Source of the DNA: Streptomyces luteogriseus
GTDB taxonomy: Bacteria; Actinomycetota; Actinomycetes; Streptomycetales; Streptomycetaceae
DNA length: 64,000 nt
Direction of reading: 5' to 3'
Assembly (NCBI RefSeq): GCF_014205055.1
Contig: NZ_JACHMS010000001.1
Coordinates: 8,584,501 to 8,648,500, forward strand
Under the pieces are notes generated by a model that was not told where the DNA came from, ran no database searches, and saw nothing but the letters and a program-made list of their open reading frames with translations. Both the position numbers and the translations under genes were made by a program. Position 1 is the stretch's first letter. The number at the start of each line of letters is the position of its first letter. This document shows positions 25,509 through 34,335 of this stretch, piece after piece.

Positions 25509-25958
25509 TCACCCAGCCAGGACGAGGTTGTGCATGGTGGCGACGGCCTGGACGGCGTGGTGGAGGCCGTCGCCCCTTTGACGGCAGTCGCGAAGGATCT
25601 TCCAGTTCTTCATCCGGGCGAAGGTGTGCTCGACGCGGGCACGGACCCGGCGGTGTTCGGCGTTGTCCTCCTCCTGACCGCGCAGGAGGGGGCGTCCGGC
25701 TCGTCGGCGGTGCGGGACGATCAGACCGGTGCCCAGGTAGGCGCCATCCGCGATCACCGTCGTCCCGGCCGCCGCGGCCGGCAGGTCCGACTCCCGCCAG
25801 ACGTGGGCATCGGCCTTGTTTCCGGGCGCCGGCCGAGCCGAGGCGACGACCAGGCGTGTGTCAGCATCGATGATGACCTGCACGTTCGCCGAGAAGCGGT
25901 AGTTGCGGGAGGAGGCGCCGACCTGCCGGTCGCGCACGTGGCTTCGTTGATCTCTAGG
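25509..25958 (-). pseudogene. IS5-family transposase, 5' part cut by an ISL3 insertion
   Basis: The reverse frame encodes the C-terminal half of a DDE_Tnp_4-like transposase: SRNYRFSANVQVIIDADTRL, PGNKADAHVWRESDLP, TTVIADGAYLGTGLIVPHRR, RVEHTFARMKNWKILRDCRQ and NLVLAG. The first 100 or so residues are missing: the reading frame is interrupted at 25,958 by the end of the ISL3 element, and nothing similar resumes on its far side. Confidence 0.8.
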
Positions 25959-26132
25959 GGTTCTGGCTCACTTTCCGTGAGGCGTGCACGGTAAGTGATC
26001 GCTGACCGCTCGGGTGAGCCGCTGGGACGTTGCCCGAAAACAATCACTGGTGACCTTGATGTGGCTGACAGTTCGGCGTCATGGAGGAAACGGCGCTGCG
26101 GCTGAAGGAACTGCTGTTCGTCGATCGCGGAC

Positions 26133-27674
26133 GTGGCAGTGCTGTCGATAGACGTGAACAACGAGGCGAAACGCATCGAGATCCGCGTGACGACGATCGG
26201 CTCGGACTGTCCGGACTGCGGGAGCTGGTCGAGCCGGGTACACAGCTCCTACCTGCGGTTCCCAGCCGATGTGCCTACTGCGGGGCGGCGGGTGATCGTC
26301 TGTCTGCACGTCCGCCGGTTCTTCTGCCCGAATGCTTCGTGCGGACGGCTGACGTTCGTCGAGCAGGTGCTGGGGCTGACCCGCCGGCACAGTCGGCGGA
26401 GCGAGCGCCTGCGTCAGGTGCTGGCCGCGGTCGGCCTCGCGCTCGCAGGCCGGGCCGGTGCACGGATGGCCCAGGTCTTCGGAGTACCCGTCAGCCGCAG
26501 CACCGTGCTGCGGCTGGTCGCCGCACTGCCCGAGCCGCCTCCGGCCCCGCGGGTGGTTGGCGTCGACGAGTACGCCACGCGAAAGGGCCGCGTCTACGGC
26601 ACGGTCCTGGTCGACGTCGAGACTCGACGCCCCGTGGACCTTCTGCCTGATCGTGAAGCATCCAGCCTGGCCAGGTGGCTCGCTGAGCGGCCCAGCATCG
26701 AGGTCGTCTGCCGAGATCGAGCTCCCTTCTTCGCGGAGGGCGCCACGGCCGGGGCGCCCCAAGCGGTCCAGGTCGCCGACAGGTGGCACCTGTGGAACAA
26801 CCGCGGCGAGGCCACCGAGCGAGCCGTCGCCCGCCACCGCCAGTGCTTACGCGTCTTGGCCCCCGAGCCTGTCGATCAGAGGGCCGAGGAGTCCCCCGAG
26901 GAGACACTGGACTCGCCGTGGCAGAGCCAGCGGTTCGCCAACCGCATCCGGGCCAGGCACGCCACCGTCCACGCAATGCTGGAAGCCGGCCACAGCCGCC
27001 GCGCGATCGGCCGCCAGCTCCACATGACCCACCGCACCGTCAAGAGCCTTGCCGACGCAGCGAGACCCGAAGACCTCTTCCGCGGCCAGTGGCAGTACAA
27101 CCGGACCTCCACCCTTGACGAGTACAAGCCCTACCTCGACGAGCGCTGGGACGAAGGCTGCACCAACGCCTGGAAGCTCTGGGAGGAGATAATCCCACTC
27201 AGCTACCAGGGCAGCTATGGCATCGTCAGCGCCTACATCAGGAAGAAGCGCACCTCACCCCGTCCGGTCACCGCGCGGCCGCCAGCACCCCGGGTGGTGA
27301 CCCGATGGATTCTCAGCCGTCCGGAAACCCTCACCGAGCTCGAACAGCTTCGGCTCAAGGCCGTGTTGGCTGAGTGTCCCGAGCTCGATGCACTCGCCGG
27401 TCACGTGCGGTCCTTCGCCCGGATGCTCACCGAGCGCCAGGGCGAACGGCTCCCGCGGTGGCTCGACGCAGTCCGCCAGGACGACCTGCCCAGTCTCCAC
27501 AGCCTCGCCGCAGGCATCGAACGAGACCGCGACGCCGTCATCGCTGGCCTCACCTTGCCCTGGAGTTCCGGTGTTGTTGAAGGACACGTCAACCGAATCA
27601 AGATGCTCAAGCGCCAGATGTTCGGCCGAGCCGGCTTCGATCTCCTCCGCAAGCGTGTCCTGCTCTACACGTAG
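26133..27674 (+). CDS. ISL3-family transposase, N-terminus frameshifted
   Basis: 513 aa. It has an N-terminal zinc-finger and HTH region (CPDCGSWSSRVHSSYLRFPA; FFCPNASCGRLTF), then the DDE domain (VVGVDEYATRKGRVYGTVLV with the first Asp, VVCRDRAPFFAEGA with the second, and SGVVEGHVNRIKMLKRQMFG with the Glu). An HTH insertion lies at about residues 285-320. Relatives start about 17 residues earlier: MEETALRLKELLF is encoded at 26081-26119 in another frame and is joined by a one-base shift near 26,119. Translation may begin at GTG 26133, leaving the zinc finger intact. Activity is uncertain. Confidence 0.85.
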   Translation: MAVLSIDVNNEAKRIEIRVTTIGSDCPDCGSWSSRVHSSYLRFPADVPTAGRRVIVCLHVRRFFCPNASCGRLTFVEQVLGLTRRHSRRSERLRQVLAAVGLALAGRAGARMAQVFGVPVSRSTVLRLVAALPEPPPAPRVVGVDEYATRKGRVYGTVLVDVETRRPVDLLPDREASSLARWLAERPSIEVVCRDRAPFFAEGATAGAPQAVQVADRWHLWNNRGEATERAVARHRQCLRVLAPEPVDQRAEESPEETLDSPWQSQRFANRIRARHATVHAMLEAGHSRRAIGRQLHMTHRTVKSLADAARPEDLFRGQWQYNRTSTLDEYKPYLDERWDEGCTNAWKLWEEIIPLSYQGSYGIVSAYIRKKRTSPRPVTARPPAPRVVTRWILSRPETLTELEQLRLKAVLAECPELDALAGHVRSFARMLTERQGERLPRWLDAVRQDDLPSLHSLAAGIERDRDAVIAGLTLPWSSGVVEGHVNRIKMLKRQMFGRAGFDLLRKRVLLYT

Positions 27675-27715
27675 TGCCACGTTCCCGAGTTGCCAGAGGT
27701 GCTGGCGGATGAGGC

Positions 27716-28129
27716 TCAGGGCACCATGTGCCGGACGAGCTCCCGCGACTTCTGCTGTAGTGCGGCTGTCCACTCCTTTGCATGGGGATCCGAAGCCGTC
27801 TTGAGATAGTGGCTTTCGGCGCGCTTGGCCGCCTGCCAGCTCACCTCGATGTTCGCTATCTCAGCCAAGGCCAGCACCGTGGCAACGAACCCTTCGGACA
27901 GTGTGGCCATGACGGCGTGCCTGGTTTTGCTATGCCAGGCGAGCAAGGCGTCGACAAACGTTGCGAATGCGATGGGGTCGATCTGACACTCATCAGCTTC
28001 CATGGGGCCGATGCCGGACGGCAGCCCCACTTCGGCTTGATAGACGGTGACCTGGCTCATGAACAGCCGGGACGCCCCGTTGGACGGGTTCCACAGGGTT
28101 CGGTCGCCCAAGTCGTAGTACTGGCTCAC
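27716..28129 (-). CDS. Passenger protein inside the ISL3 element, 137 aa
   Basis: Located between the transposase stop and the right terminal repeat, on the opposite strand. GTG 28129 starts SQYYDLGDRTLWNPSNGASR, then QVTVYQAEVGLPSGIGPMEA, ATFVDALLAWHSKTRHAVMA and a helical C-terminus (KAERESHYLK-like, ending RELVRHMVP). It is soluble with no known motif. Third-codon GC is lower than in its neighbours, suggesting separate origin. Not a known transposition accessory protein; a cargo such as a selfish or immunity function is possible. Confidence 0.6.
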   Translation of the reverse strand: MSQYYDLGDRTLWNPSNGASRLFMSQVTVYQAEVGLPSGIGPMEADECQIDPIAFATFVDALLAWHSKTRHAVMATLSEGFVATVLALAEIANIEVSWQAAKRAESHYLKTASDPHAKEWTAALQQKSRELVRHMVP

Positions 28130-28345
28130 GTCAGCCTCTCACTGCTGGTCATAGGAGGTCGACATTACGGTCAGTCAACCCTCCACGGAAAGTGAGCCAG
28201 AACCGCAACTCGTGTACAAAGCCACCAGGCTGCTTCAGCGGCGCAGGGTGTCCCATGACGCACACGGATTGGCATCCGTCCGCGCTGTCCTCGGGCGGAC
28301 CCGTAACCGGGCGTTGCCGTCAGCGCCCCGCGTCGTTGGTCATGC

Positions 28346-28546
28346 ATGACCAAGACAAAGCGCGCCTTTGCAGCTCTCACTTTCACGGTTGCGACCCTCG
28401 GCTTCACGGTCTCCACCGCCAACGCCGCGGTCGCAGATCCGTTGCCCCCATCCACGTCCGGCGTGGACCTCGGGGGCATCTTGACGGAGACCCTCATGAG
28501 CGTCAGTGGTTTGAGCTACGGGCAGGACGTGACCGAGGCCCGATAA
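28346..28546 (+). CDS. Small secreted protein, 66 aa
   Basis: Clear Sec signal peptide: TKTKRAFAALTFTVATLGFT then VSTANA-A, cleavage likely after residue 27. The mature part is about 39 residues (VADPLPPSTSGVDLGGILTE and SVSGLSYGQDVTEAR) with no Cys. It is not a chaplin (no hydrophobic chaplin repeat). A small exported peptide of unknown role. ATG 28346 has a weak ribosome site. Confidence 0.65.
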   Translation: MTKTKRAFAALTFTVATLGFTVSTANAAVADPLPPSTSGVDLGGILTETLMSVSGLSYGQDVTEAR

Positions 28547-28567
28547 CTCATCGGTTGCTGGAAAGGA

Positions 28568-28711
28568 TCACCGCAGCAGGGTGTGGAGCAGGCCGACCAC
28601 CGCCAGCCCCACAAGAAGCGCGGCTCCGACAGCAGGGTGCAGAAAGGCGATGTACGTGCCACCGGCGCCCGCCAGCAGCAGTACAGCGGTGCGGGTGTCG
28701 AGACCGTTCAC
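28568..28711 (-). CDS. Small two-helix membrane protein, 47 aa
   Basis: Reverse-strand ORF from GTG 28711 with GGAG six bases upstream. It encodes NGLDTRTAVLLLAGAGGTYI, AFLHPAVGAALLVGLAVVGL and LHTLLR: two membrane helices with a short loop. TTG 28723 would add four residues. The pattern is seen in small proteins of actinomycete integrative elements. Confidence 0.55.
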   Translation of the reverse strand: MNGLDTRTAVLLLAGAGGTYIAFLHPAVGAALLVGLAVVGLLHTLLR

Positions 28712-28934
28712 GTTGAACTCCAAGGCCGGGTGAGACGCGGTCCGTCCGCGTCATGCCGCACCTTGCGGTACGCGAGGGCTAGCCCCGCAACTCTCGCGAA
28801 AATTCGCACCCTGGCATGGGAAACCCCCAGCTCAGACGCCGTACCGCCCGGACAGCTCCGTGCCCTTCCGGATGGAAGGCCGACACCAACGGCGTCATGT
28901 TCTATTGACGTCTCTATGGTCCCAGCCCTACGCC

Positions 28935-29315
28935 ATGACCCCGGCGAGCCTGCGCCGACTCCGGGGCGACGCCCGCATGCGGCTGACCCTACTGAGGTGG
29001 CCCGGTGACATCGCCACGGCGATCGAGGTGCTGTCCCGGCTCGCGTACAAGGCCACCGTGTACGCCCGGCCCGCCGACGCGGCTCTCGCGCGAATGACCG
29101 TACGACTGGCCGTGACCGAGGACGAGGCACTGCTGATCGACGTGCAAGACCCGCGCCCGGATGTCCCGCTCAGCAAGGCCGCCATCAACGGTGAAGAGGG
29201 AAGGGGCCTGAAGTACGCCCGCCTCCTGGGCGCGACGGTCAGTTGCTCCATCTCAGAGGACGTACGGTCCAAAATCGTGCGGGCCCAGCTACTGCCGGGC
29301 GAGGTGTCGCTGTGA
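28935..29315 (+). CDS. HATPase (anti-sigma-kinase-like) protein with a degenerate N box
   Basis: 126 aa in the RsbW-like histidine-kinase ATPase family. It has TPASLRRLRGDARMRLTLLR, the helix AIEVLSRLAYKATVYARPAD, the strand LAVTEDEALLIDVQDPRPDV (G1 region Asp) and NGEEGRGLKYARLLGATVS (G2). Relatives have an N box such as LVDNATRHA for Mg-ATP; here it reads LAYKATVYA, so the conserved Asn is gone and ATP binding is doubtful. ATG 28935 gives the family start. Normally such proteins regulate anti-anti-sigma partners in the cytoplasm; none is adjacent. Confidence 0.65.
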   Translation: MTPASLRRLRGDARMRLTLLRWPGDIATAIEVLSRLAYKATVYARPADAALARMTVRLAVTEDEALLIDVQDPRPDVPLSKAAINGEEGRGLKYARLLGATVSCSISEDVRSKIVRAQLLPGEVSL

Positions 29316-29422
29316 TCCGCTCGCAGGCCTCCGTCAATGCCGCAGGCCAGTAAGTGCTCGACGGGTGCGCCGATCCGGGCAGGCCGGTCCCTCGAACGTT
29401 GCGAGGACGCCCCGGCTCCAGC

Positions 29423-29521
29423 CTCCGTCGGGCACTCGCCCACATGATCGAGGAGACCGGCCGTCACGCGGGGCACGCGGACGTCCTCCGGGAACTCATC
29501 GACGGCTCGACCGGCCGCTGA
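29423..29521 (+). pseudogene. C-terminal scrap of a DinB-family protein
   Basis: RRALAHMIEETGRHAGHADV then LRELIDGSTGR and stop. HxxxETxRHxGHxD is the metal-binding end of DUF664/DinB proteins. About 32 residues remain, without an upstream partner. Confidence 0.65.
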
Positions 29522-29783
29522 TCTCTGCCGGGGGCCTCAACGCTCCCGGACCCATCCGCGTGTGCTTCGGCCACAGATGTGGGCCCGCATCGCCGGCTTC
29601 GTCTCCCGCGCCAGCGTCGGCTCCCGCCGGTTGTGGCGCATCACCTGGTGTGACGCGTGGTGCCGTAAATGATGCCGCCTGTCGGGGAAGTGGTTTTTGG
29701 GAAAGTGGCGCGGCCGGATCGGCGGTTCTGGTAGTTCTGGGCTTCACATGGCGGCCGGCGGGTCGCCGTACGAGGGGGATGTC

Positions 29784-30164
29784 ATGTCGAGGAGTTGGAC
29801 AACAGCGGTGCTGACCGTTGCCGTGCTCGTCATCGTCTCAACGCCGCTGGTGTGGCTGCTGGGCAGTCCGGACGCGGGGCAGCTGACCGGTGCGTCCGTG
29901 CAGGCGGCCACTGGCGTGGCGGCGTTGGTGTGGGCTCTGTTCCAACGGGCGACGGACGGATCCGGATCCGCGCGGCGCTCCCGGGACCTGAGCGTCGCGG
30001 TGGCGACGGGGCGGGCAGAGGTCGAGGACGGCGGTATCGCCTCCACCGGTGTGCGTCGACCGGCCGGTGCACCGGGTGGATCGGCACGGGCCGAGCGGAC
30101 CGGCGACGCCGTGGCACGGGGTGAGGGCAGCCGTGCCAGCACCGGGGTCGACTTCGGCGAGTAG
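29784..30164 (+). CDS. Small membrane protein with TG-type repeat tail, partner of the STAND gene
   Basis: 126 aa. Two membrane helices (SWTTAVLTVAVLVIVSTPLV; GASVQAATGVAALVWALFQR) are followed by a cytoplasmic Gly/Ala/Thr-rich tail with two copies of an unusual motif: VATGRAEVEDGGIASTGV and ERTGDAVARGEGSRASTGV. The same motif appears twice in the N-terminus of the next gene product. ATG 29784 has a GGGGG-type ribosome site; the next gene starts 34 bp after the stop, so they form an operon. I infer that the motif mediates interaction and that this protein anchors or executes for the NTPase at the membrane. Confidence 0.7.
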   Translation: MSRSWTTAVLTVAVLVIVSTPLVWLLGSPDAGQLTGASVQAATGVAALVWALFQRATDGSGSARRSRDLSVAVATGRAEVEDGGIASTGVRRPAGAPGGSARAERTGDAVARGEGSRASTGVDFGE

Positions 30165-30198
30165 GCCGGGCGGAGGACGGGCGCGAGGGGGGAAAGAC

Positions 30199-32691
30199 AT
30201 GGGGCGTGGCACTGGCGGCCGTAAACGCAAGCGGGGCGGCAAGGCGGTGGGCAAGGGACGACCGCGGTGCGAGCAGCCCGCCGTCCCGCCCGACGCGCGA
30301 TCCGGCGAGCCGTCCGCTGTGGCGGAGCAGACGGGAGATGCCCTGGCGACGGACGGCGCCACCGCGGTGACCGGTCTGCGGGGTCCCGGGCCAGGCCGGG
30401 GGGCCTCGGTACGTCGTACCGGGAATGCCAGCGCCAAGGGCCCCAACGCTTGGGCCGTCTCGGGTGTCGTCAACATAATGCAGGCCCCCTCCGAGCCGCT
30501 TCAATGGCCGCAGGTGGTGGGGAGCCCGCCGACGACAGCACTGCCCTTCCAGGAACGTGCCGAGGTTCGGGAACGCATCGAGAGGGAGCGAAACCGGCAC
30601 GCCACGGTGGTTCTCACCCAGGTGCTGCGCGGTGGTGGCGGAGTAGGCAAGTCCCAGCTTGCCGCCAAGCTGGCCTGGGAGGCGCTCGACGGTGGCACCG
30701 ACCTGGTGGTATGGGTGAACGCGGCCTACCCCGGCCAGGTGGTCGCCGAATACGCCGCTGCCGCCCGCCGGGTGGAGGCACGCGGTGCGGACGGGCAGGA
30801 CGCCGAAGCCGACGCTCGGGCGTTTCTGAACTGGCTGGCCGGTACCCAGCGCCGTTGGCTGGTCGTACTCGACGACGTGGGCGACCCCGAGGCGCTCGCG
30901 GGCTGGTGGCCGCCGGCTTCCTTGCAGGGCCGTGGCCGTGTGCTGGCCACCACCCGCCGCAGGGACGCCGAGCTGTTCGACGGCCGCGCGAAGGTGGAAG
31001 TCGAGGGCTACACCTCGGCAGAGGCCGTCGCCTATCTGGAGGGCCGGCTGACAAAGGCGGGAGCCGACCACTTGCGGGACGGTACGCAGGCCGAACTCGC
31101 GACCACGTTGGGGTTGCTGCCCTTGGCGCTGTCGCACGCCGCGGCCTACATGATCAATGAGGATGTGGGGTGCGGGCAGTACCTGCGGCTGTTCCAGGAT
31201 CGTCACCGGCTGCTCGACGAAGTGCTGCCCGCCGGCGCGGGCAGGGACGGGCACGGGCGGCAGGTCGCCGCGGCGCTGCTGCTGTCCCTGGATGCCGCTC
31301 AGGGAGCTGAGCCGGTCGGGCTCGCGGTGCCCGCGCTACGCCTGATAGCTCACCTCGACCCCGCAGGCCATCCTCGCGACTTGTGGCGCTGCGGAGCAGT
31401 GCTGCGTTATCTGCGCGCCCATCGCGAACCGCGTCGGCGCCTGCTGTGGCGACGACCCACGACCGGTCCGGAACAGGCACGCGCCGTGCTGCGTCTGCTG
31501 CACCGCTACGGGCTGATCACCGACGACTCGGCGCATGGCCCGCGCGCGGTGCGGCTGCACGCACTGACCGCCCGGGCCGCGCGCGAGACGGTGCCCGGCC
31601 GAGATGTGTCCGCGACCGTGCGTGCGACCGCGGAAGGGCTGGAGGAGTTGTGGCCGGAGCTGGACCAGACCGATCCGGACCTCGCTGCCGTGCTGCGCTC
31701 CAACACCAGTGCCTTGGCGGCATGCGCCGAGGACACCGTGTGGGCCGACGAGGATGCGCGCCTGCTGCTGTGGCGTACCGGCAAGAGCCTGCTGGACGCG
31801 GGCGCCTTCACCACGGCGTTCGTCTACTGGGAGGATCTGACCGAACAGGCCGGACGGCGTCTGGGGCAGGGGGACCGTCACACCCTGCTGGCCCGCAACA
31901 ACCTGGCCTCCGCCTATGGGGCGGCAGGCCGCGTCAAGGACGCCATCGCCCTTCAGGAACGCGGCCTCGCCGACTGTGAGCAGGAGCTCGGCAGCCGGCA
32001 CCGGGCCACTCTCATCGCCCGGGCCAACCTGGGCGTCTCCTACCAGCAGGCCGGTCGCATCAGCGAGGCCCTCGCCGTGCTGGAGCAGGCCGCCGCGGAC
32101 CGTGAGCGGCATCTCGGCACCGGCCACCCTGACTTCGAGAACTCCCTGGTGAATCTCGCTCCTTGCTACTGGCATGTGGGCCGCACCGACGAGGCGATCC
32201 AGATGCTGGAGCGCATCAACAAGGGCCGCGGTCGCGCCGACGACCCCAACACGCTCACCGTTCGGTACGTCCTCGCCCAGTCCTACCAACTCGCCAGGCG
32301 CACCCACGAGGCGATCCGCCTGATGGAGCGGGTCATCGCCGACCGCGAGCGCCAACTGGGGCCCGATCACCCGGAGACCCTCGCCGCACGGGGCAGCCTT
32401 GCCGCCTGCTACCTGGAGGACGAACGCAGCCGGGAGGCCATCACTCTGCTGGAGCCCAACGTGGCCGACTGGACGCGCCTCCACGGGCCCCAGCACCCCA
32501 GCACCGTCTCCAGCCGGGCTCATCTCGCCAACGCGTACTGGAAGGCCGGCCGTCGTGCGGAAGGGATCGGTCTGCTGGAGACGGTCGTTGCCGATCGCCG
32601 GCGGCTGTTTCCCCCTTCGCATCCCGAGACCGTGAAGATGGCTGCCACGCTGAGGCAGTGGCAACGGGAACACCGGTCACGTCGACGCTGA
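30199..32691 (+). CDS. STAND NTPase (NB-ARC-like) with C-terminal TPRs
   Basis: 830 aa. Layout: basic start; two TG-type repeats (QTGDALATDGATAVTGL; RTGNASAKGPNAWAVSGV, about residues 44-95); NTPase with P-loop GGGGVGKS (145-152), Walker B WLVVLDDVG (D225-D226), sensor region ATTRRRDAELF and the GLLPLALSHAAAYM motif; winged-helix part at about 360-500; then about seven TPRs from residue 554 on (RLGQGDRHTLLARNNLASAY and similar, with repeated LGxxHPxTL). STAND proteins switch by oligomerising on binding a ligand through the TPRs and drive death or defence responses. No effector domain is fused; the membrane protein upstream could be the effector. ATG 30199 follows GGGGGGAAA. Confidence 0.85.
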   Translation: MGRGTGGRKRKRGGKAVGKGRPRCEQPAVPPDARSGEPSAVAEQTGDALATDGATAVTGLRGPGPGRGASVRRTGNASAKGPNAWAVSGVVNIMQAPSEPLQWPQVVGSPPTTALPFQERAEVRERIERERNRHATVVLTQVLRGGGGVGKSQLAAKLAWEALDGGTDLVVWVNAAYPGQVVAEYAAAARRVEARGADGQDAEADARAFLNWLAGTQRRWLVVLDDVGDPEALAGWWPPASLQGRGRVLATTRRRDAELFDGRAKVEVEGYTSAEAVAYLEGRLTKAGADHLRDGTQAELATTLGLLPLALSHAAAYMINEDVGCGQYLRLFQDRHRLLDEVLPAGAGRDGHGRQVAAALLLSLDAAQGAEPVGLAVPALRLIAHLDPAGHPRDLWRCGAVLRYLRAHREPRRRLLWRRPTTGPEQARAVLRLLHRYGLITDDSAHGPRAVRLHALTARAARETVPGRDVSATVRATAEGLEELWPELDQTDPDLAAVLRSNTSALAACAEDTVWADEDARLLLWRTGKSLLDAGAFTTAFVYWEDLTEQAGRRLGQGDRHTLLARNNLASAYGAAGRVKDAIALQERGLADCEQELGSRHRATLIARANLGVSYQQAGRISEALAVLEQAAADRERHLGTGHPDFENSLVNLAPCYWHVGRTDEAIQMLERINKGRGRADDPNTLTVRYVLAQSYQLARRTHEAIRLMERVIADRERQLGPDHPETLAARGSLAACYLEDERSREAITLLEPNVADWTRLHGPQHPSTVSSRAHLANAYWKAGRRAEGIGLLETVVADRRRLFPPSHPETVKMAATLRQWQREHRSRRR

Positions 32692-33085
32692 CCGACTGCC
32701 GCGGACTCCCTCGTCTCCGAGGAGCGAGGCGCTACCGAGAGCTGAGCGAGCAGGTGTTCGCGAGGGACGCGGGGTTACGGCCGGCGGGCAGAGCGGCGGT
32801 CTGGGAGGCGGGTGGCCGGTGCCCTGGGACCGGACGATCAATAGGGTCGGCCCGAACAGGGCGCCGAACGGGCAAATCAGTGTCTTGCGTTGCTCGTGCT
32901 GGAGTCGGCGCCGCGTCGGTGGGTGGCGAGGATTCGTGTGGAAACCGCGCGAGATTGTTCGGTCGTCGTCCAGTCTGTTGTGTCGCATGAATCGCCCCCC
33001 TTCGTCATCTTCGGTCACCGGACGATGACGGATGCCCTGTGCAGGCAGGATCGAGGCAAAGCACCTGTCGGAGGGGGAAACAGCG
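32692..33085 (+). other. Intergenic region, no recognised gene
   Basis: About 390 bases after the STAND gene. Several short frames overlap, none with family likeness or good ribosome sites. It probably contains the promoter of the membrane-protein operon at 33086. Confidence 0.45.
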
Positions 33086-33991
33086 GTGTCGGGTCACGAC
33101 AGCACCGACGGGGACGCGGTGCGGGGACGGCGCTCCCTGCGTGTACGCGGGAGTGCGGGCGTACGCCGTGCAGGTCGGGGCGCGGCCTCGGCGGCGGCCC
33201 GCTCCAGGGCGTCACTGAGGAGTAACGGCTTTATCGGTGGCATGGCGGTTGGTCTGGTCTTCCTGCTGATTTCGCCGTTGCAGAGTTACGTGCAGGAGGC
33301 AGCTTCCCCCCTCCTCCATACCAGCGCGCAAGCGTCATGGGATCCGGATCTGGATGGCGCGACGTGGGTCTTCGACAGCAACCTGAAGCCCGATCGGGTC
33401 CGCAAGATCAAGTCTCTCGACTTTCTCGACGTTGAGGGGGCAGAGCACCTTGCACGTTCCTTTGGGGGTGTGCGCGTCAGTGAGAGTGGCTTCTCTCTTC
33501 GTATCCGTCTGGTGCTGCGCGGTGCCAGGGGGGAGCCGACTCTGATCGAAGGCATGAAGGCGGATAGCGTCGAGTGCGTTCCTGCTCCGACCGCCGGGAT
33601 CATGCAGCATGGTCTGGAGGGCGGAGGAGAGATCCAGTCGCTTGCTGTCGACCTGGATCACGGAAAGCATGACGCGAAGGCTGTCCTCAAAGACGGTTCC
33701 CTCGACCCCAGGCCCTATTTCTCGAAGAACTTCTACGAACTCGGCGAGGGCGAATCGGTCGTGTATGAAGTCCTGGCCCTGACCCGACGCCAGTGCCGGT
33801 GGAGGCTGGCCGTCCAGGTGAGATCGGGAGAAACGACGGGGACCGTCCACGTGGATGACGTCGGTGCGCCATTCCTGGCCAGCAGCGTGGTCTGGGATCG
33901 CAGTGGACAGAACCTGGGGCCCTACCGGACCTGTCTCGTGTCCGACAACGAGACTGGATACATCGACCGTGGGGCCGGTTGTCGTCAGTGA
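33086..33991 (+). CDS. Membrane-anchored protein, unknown function
   Basis: 301 aa from GTG 33086 (GAGGGGGAAA upstream). It has a basic cytoplasmic N-terminus, one membrane helix (FIGGMAVGLVFLLISPLQSY, about residues 50-70) and a large C-terminal domain on the outside, rich in beta strands (ATWVFDSNLKPDRVRKIKSL; FSLRIRLVLRGARGEPTLIE; VVYEVLALTRRQCRWRLAVQ). The layout is that of a type II membrane protein or sensor. Codon bias is weaker than average (more A/T at third positions), which suggests acquired DNA. It overlaps the next gene by GTGA and lies in the same direction as the STAND operon. Confidence 0.7.
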   Translation: MSGHDSTDGDAVRGRRSLRVRGSAGVRRAGRGAASAAARSRASLRSNGFIGGMAVGLVFLLISPLQSYVQEAASPLLHTSAQASWDPDLDGATWVFDSNLKPDRVRKIKSLDFLDVEGAEHLARSFGGVRVSESGFSLRIRLVLRGARGEPTLIEGMKADSVECVPAPTAGIMQHGLEGGGEIQSLAVDLDHGKHDAKAVLKDGSLDPRPYFSKNFYELGEGESVVYEVLALTRRQCRWRLAVQVRSGETTGTVHVDDVGAPFLASSVVWDRSGQNLGPYRTCLVSDNETGYIDRGAGCRQ

Positions 33992-34269
33992 CGGGCGAGC
34001 AACTCGACAGGCTCCGCCCGATCGCCTCGTACGACACGGAGACCCAGACGTGGCATGCCCGTCTCGGTGCGCTCGACCTGGCCGGCGTGCAGATGCTGCA
34101 GGCACTCTTCGACGCCGCACGCGTCCACGGCACCGCGGTGTGCCTGACGCCTGTGGCGGTTCCGGCCTACTGGGACGGTCCCGTCTTCACACGGGGCCCG
34201 GACGTGGCCGCTCAGCTGGAGGCGCAGACCGATCGGGGCCGGCCACTCGGCCAGTTGCCTCTGGCCTGA
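33988..34269 (+). CDS. Small hypothetical protein, translationally coupled
   Basis: 93 aa. GTG 33988 overlaps the previous stop as GTGA, so translation is coupled. The protein (EQLDRLRPIASYDTETQTWH; LDLAGVQMLQALFDAARVHG; PVFTRGPDVAAQLEAQTDRG) is soluble alpha/beta without known motifs. It probably works with the membrane protein. Confidence 0.65.
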   Translation: MTGEQLDRLRPIASYDTETQTWHARLGALDLAGVQMLQALFDAARVHGTAVCLTPVAVPAYWDGPVFTRGPDVAAQLEAQTDRGRPLGQLPLA

Positions 34270-34335
34270 GGAGCCCGGCAGTATCGGTCTGGCGCGCTGG
34301 CCTGTGCGGAGCATCCTGCACCGACTCCGAGGGCG

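Larger units (their letters stand above)
25959..28204 (+). mobile_element. ISL3-family element with passenger gene, 2246 bp
   Basis: Terminal inverted repeats of 21 bp are exact (left 25959-25979, beginning GGTTCTGGCTCACTTTCC; right 28184-28204). The forward transposase and a reverse accessory gene lie between them. The flanking eight bases differ (TCTCTAGG and GCAACTCG), so no target duplication is visible; a later deletion on one side may explain this. The element is larger than a standard ISL3 IS because of the passenger gene. Confidence 0.85.

Noticed and set aside
29830..31254. Long reverse frame opposite the STAND gene
   Set aside because: Low-complexity Arg/Pro-rich translation; the forward strand has the P-loop and TPRs.
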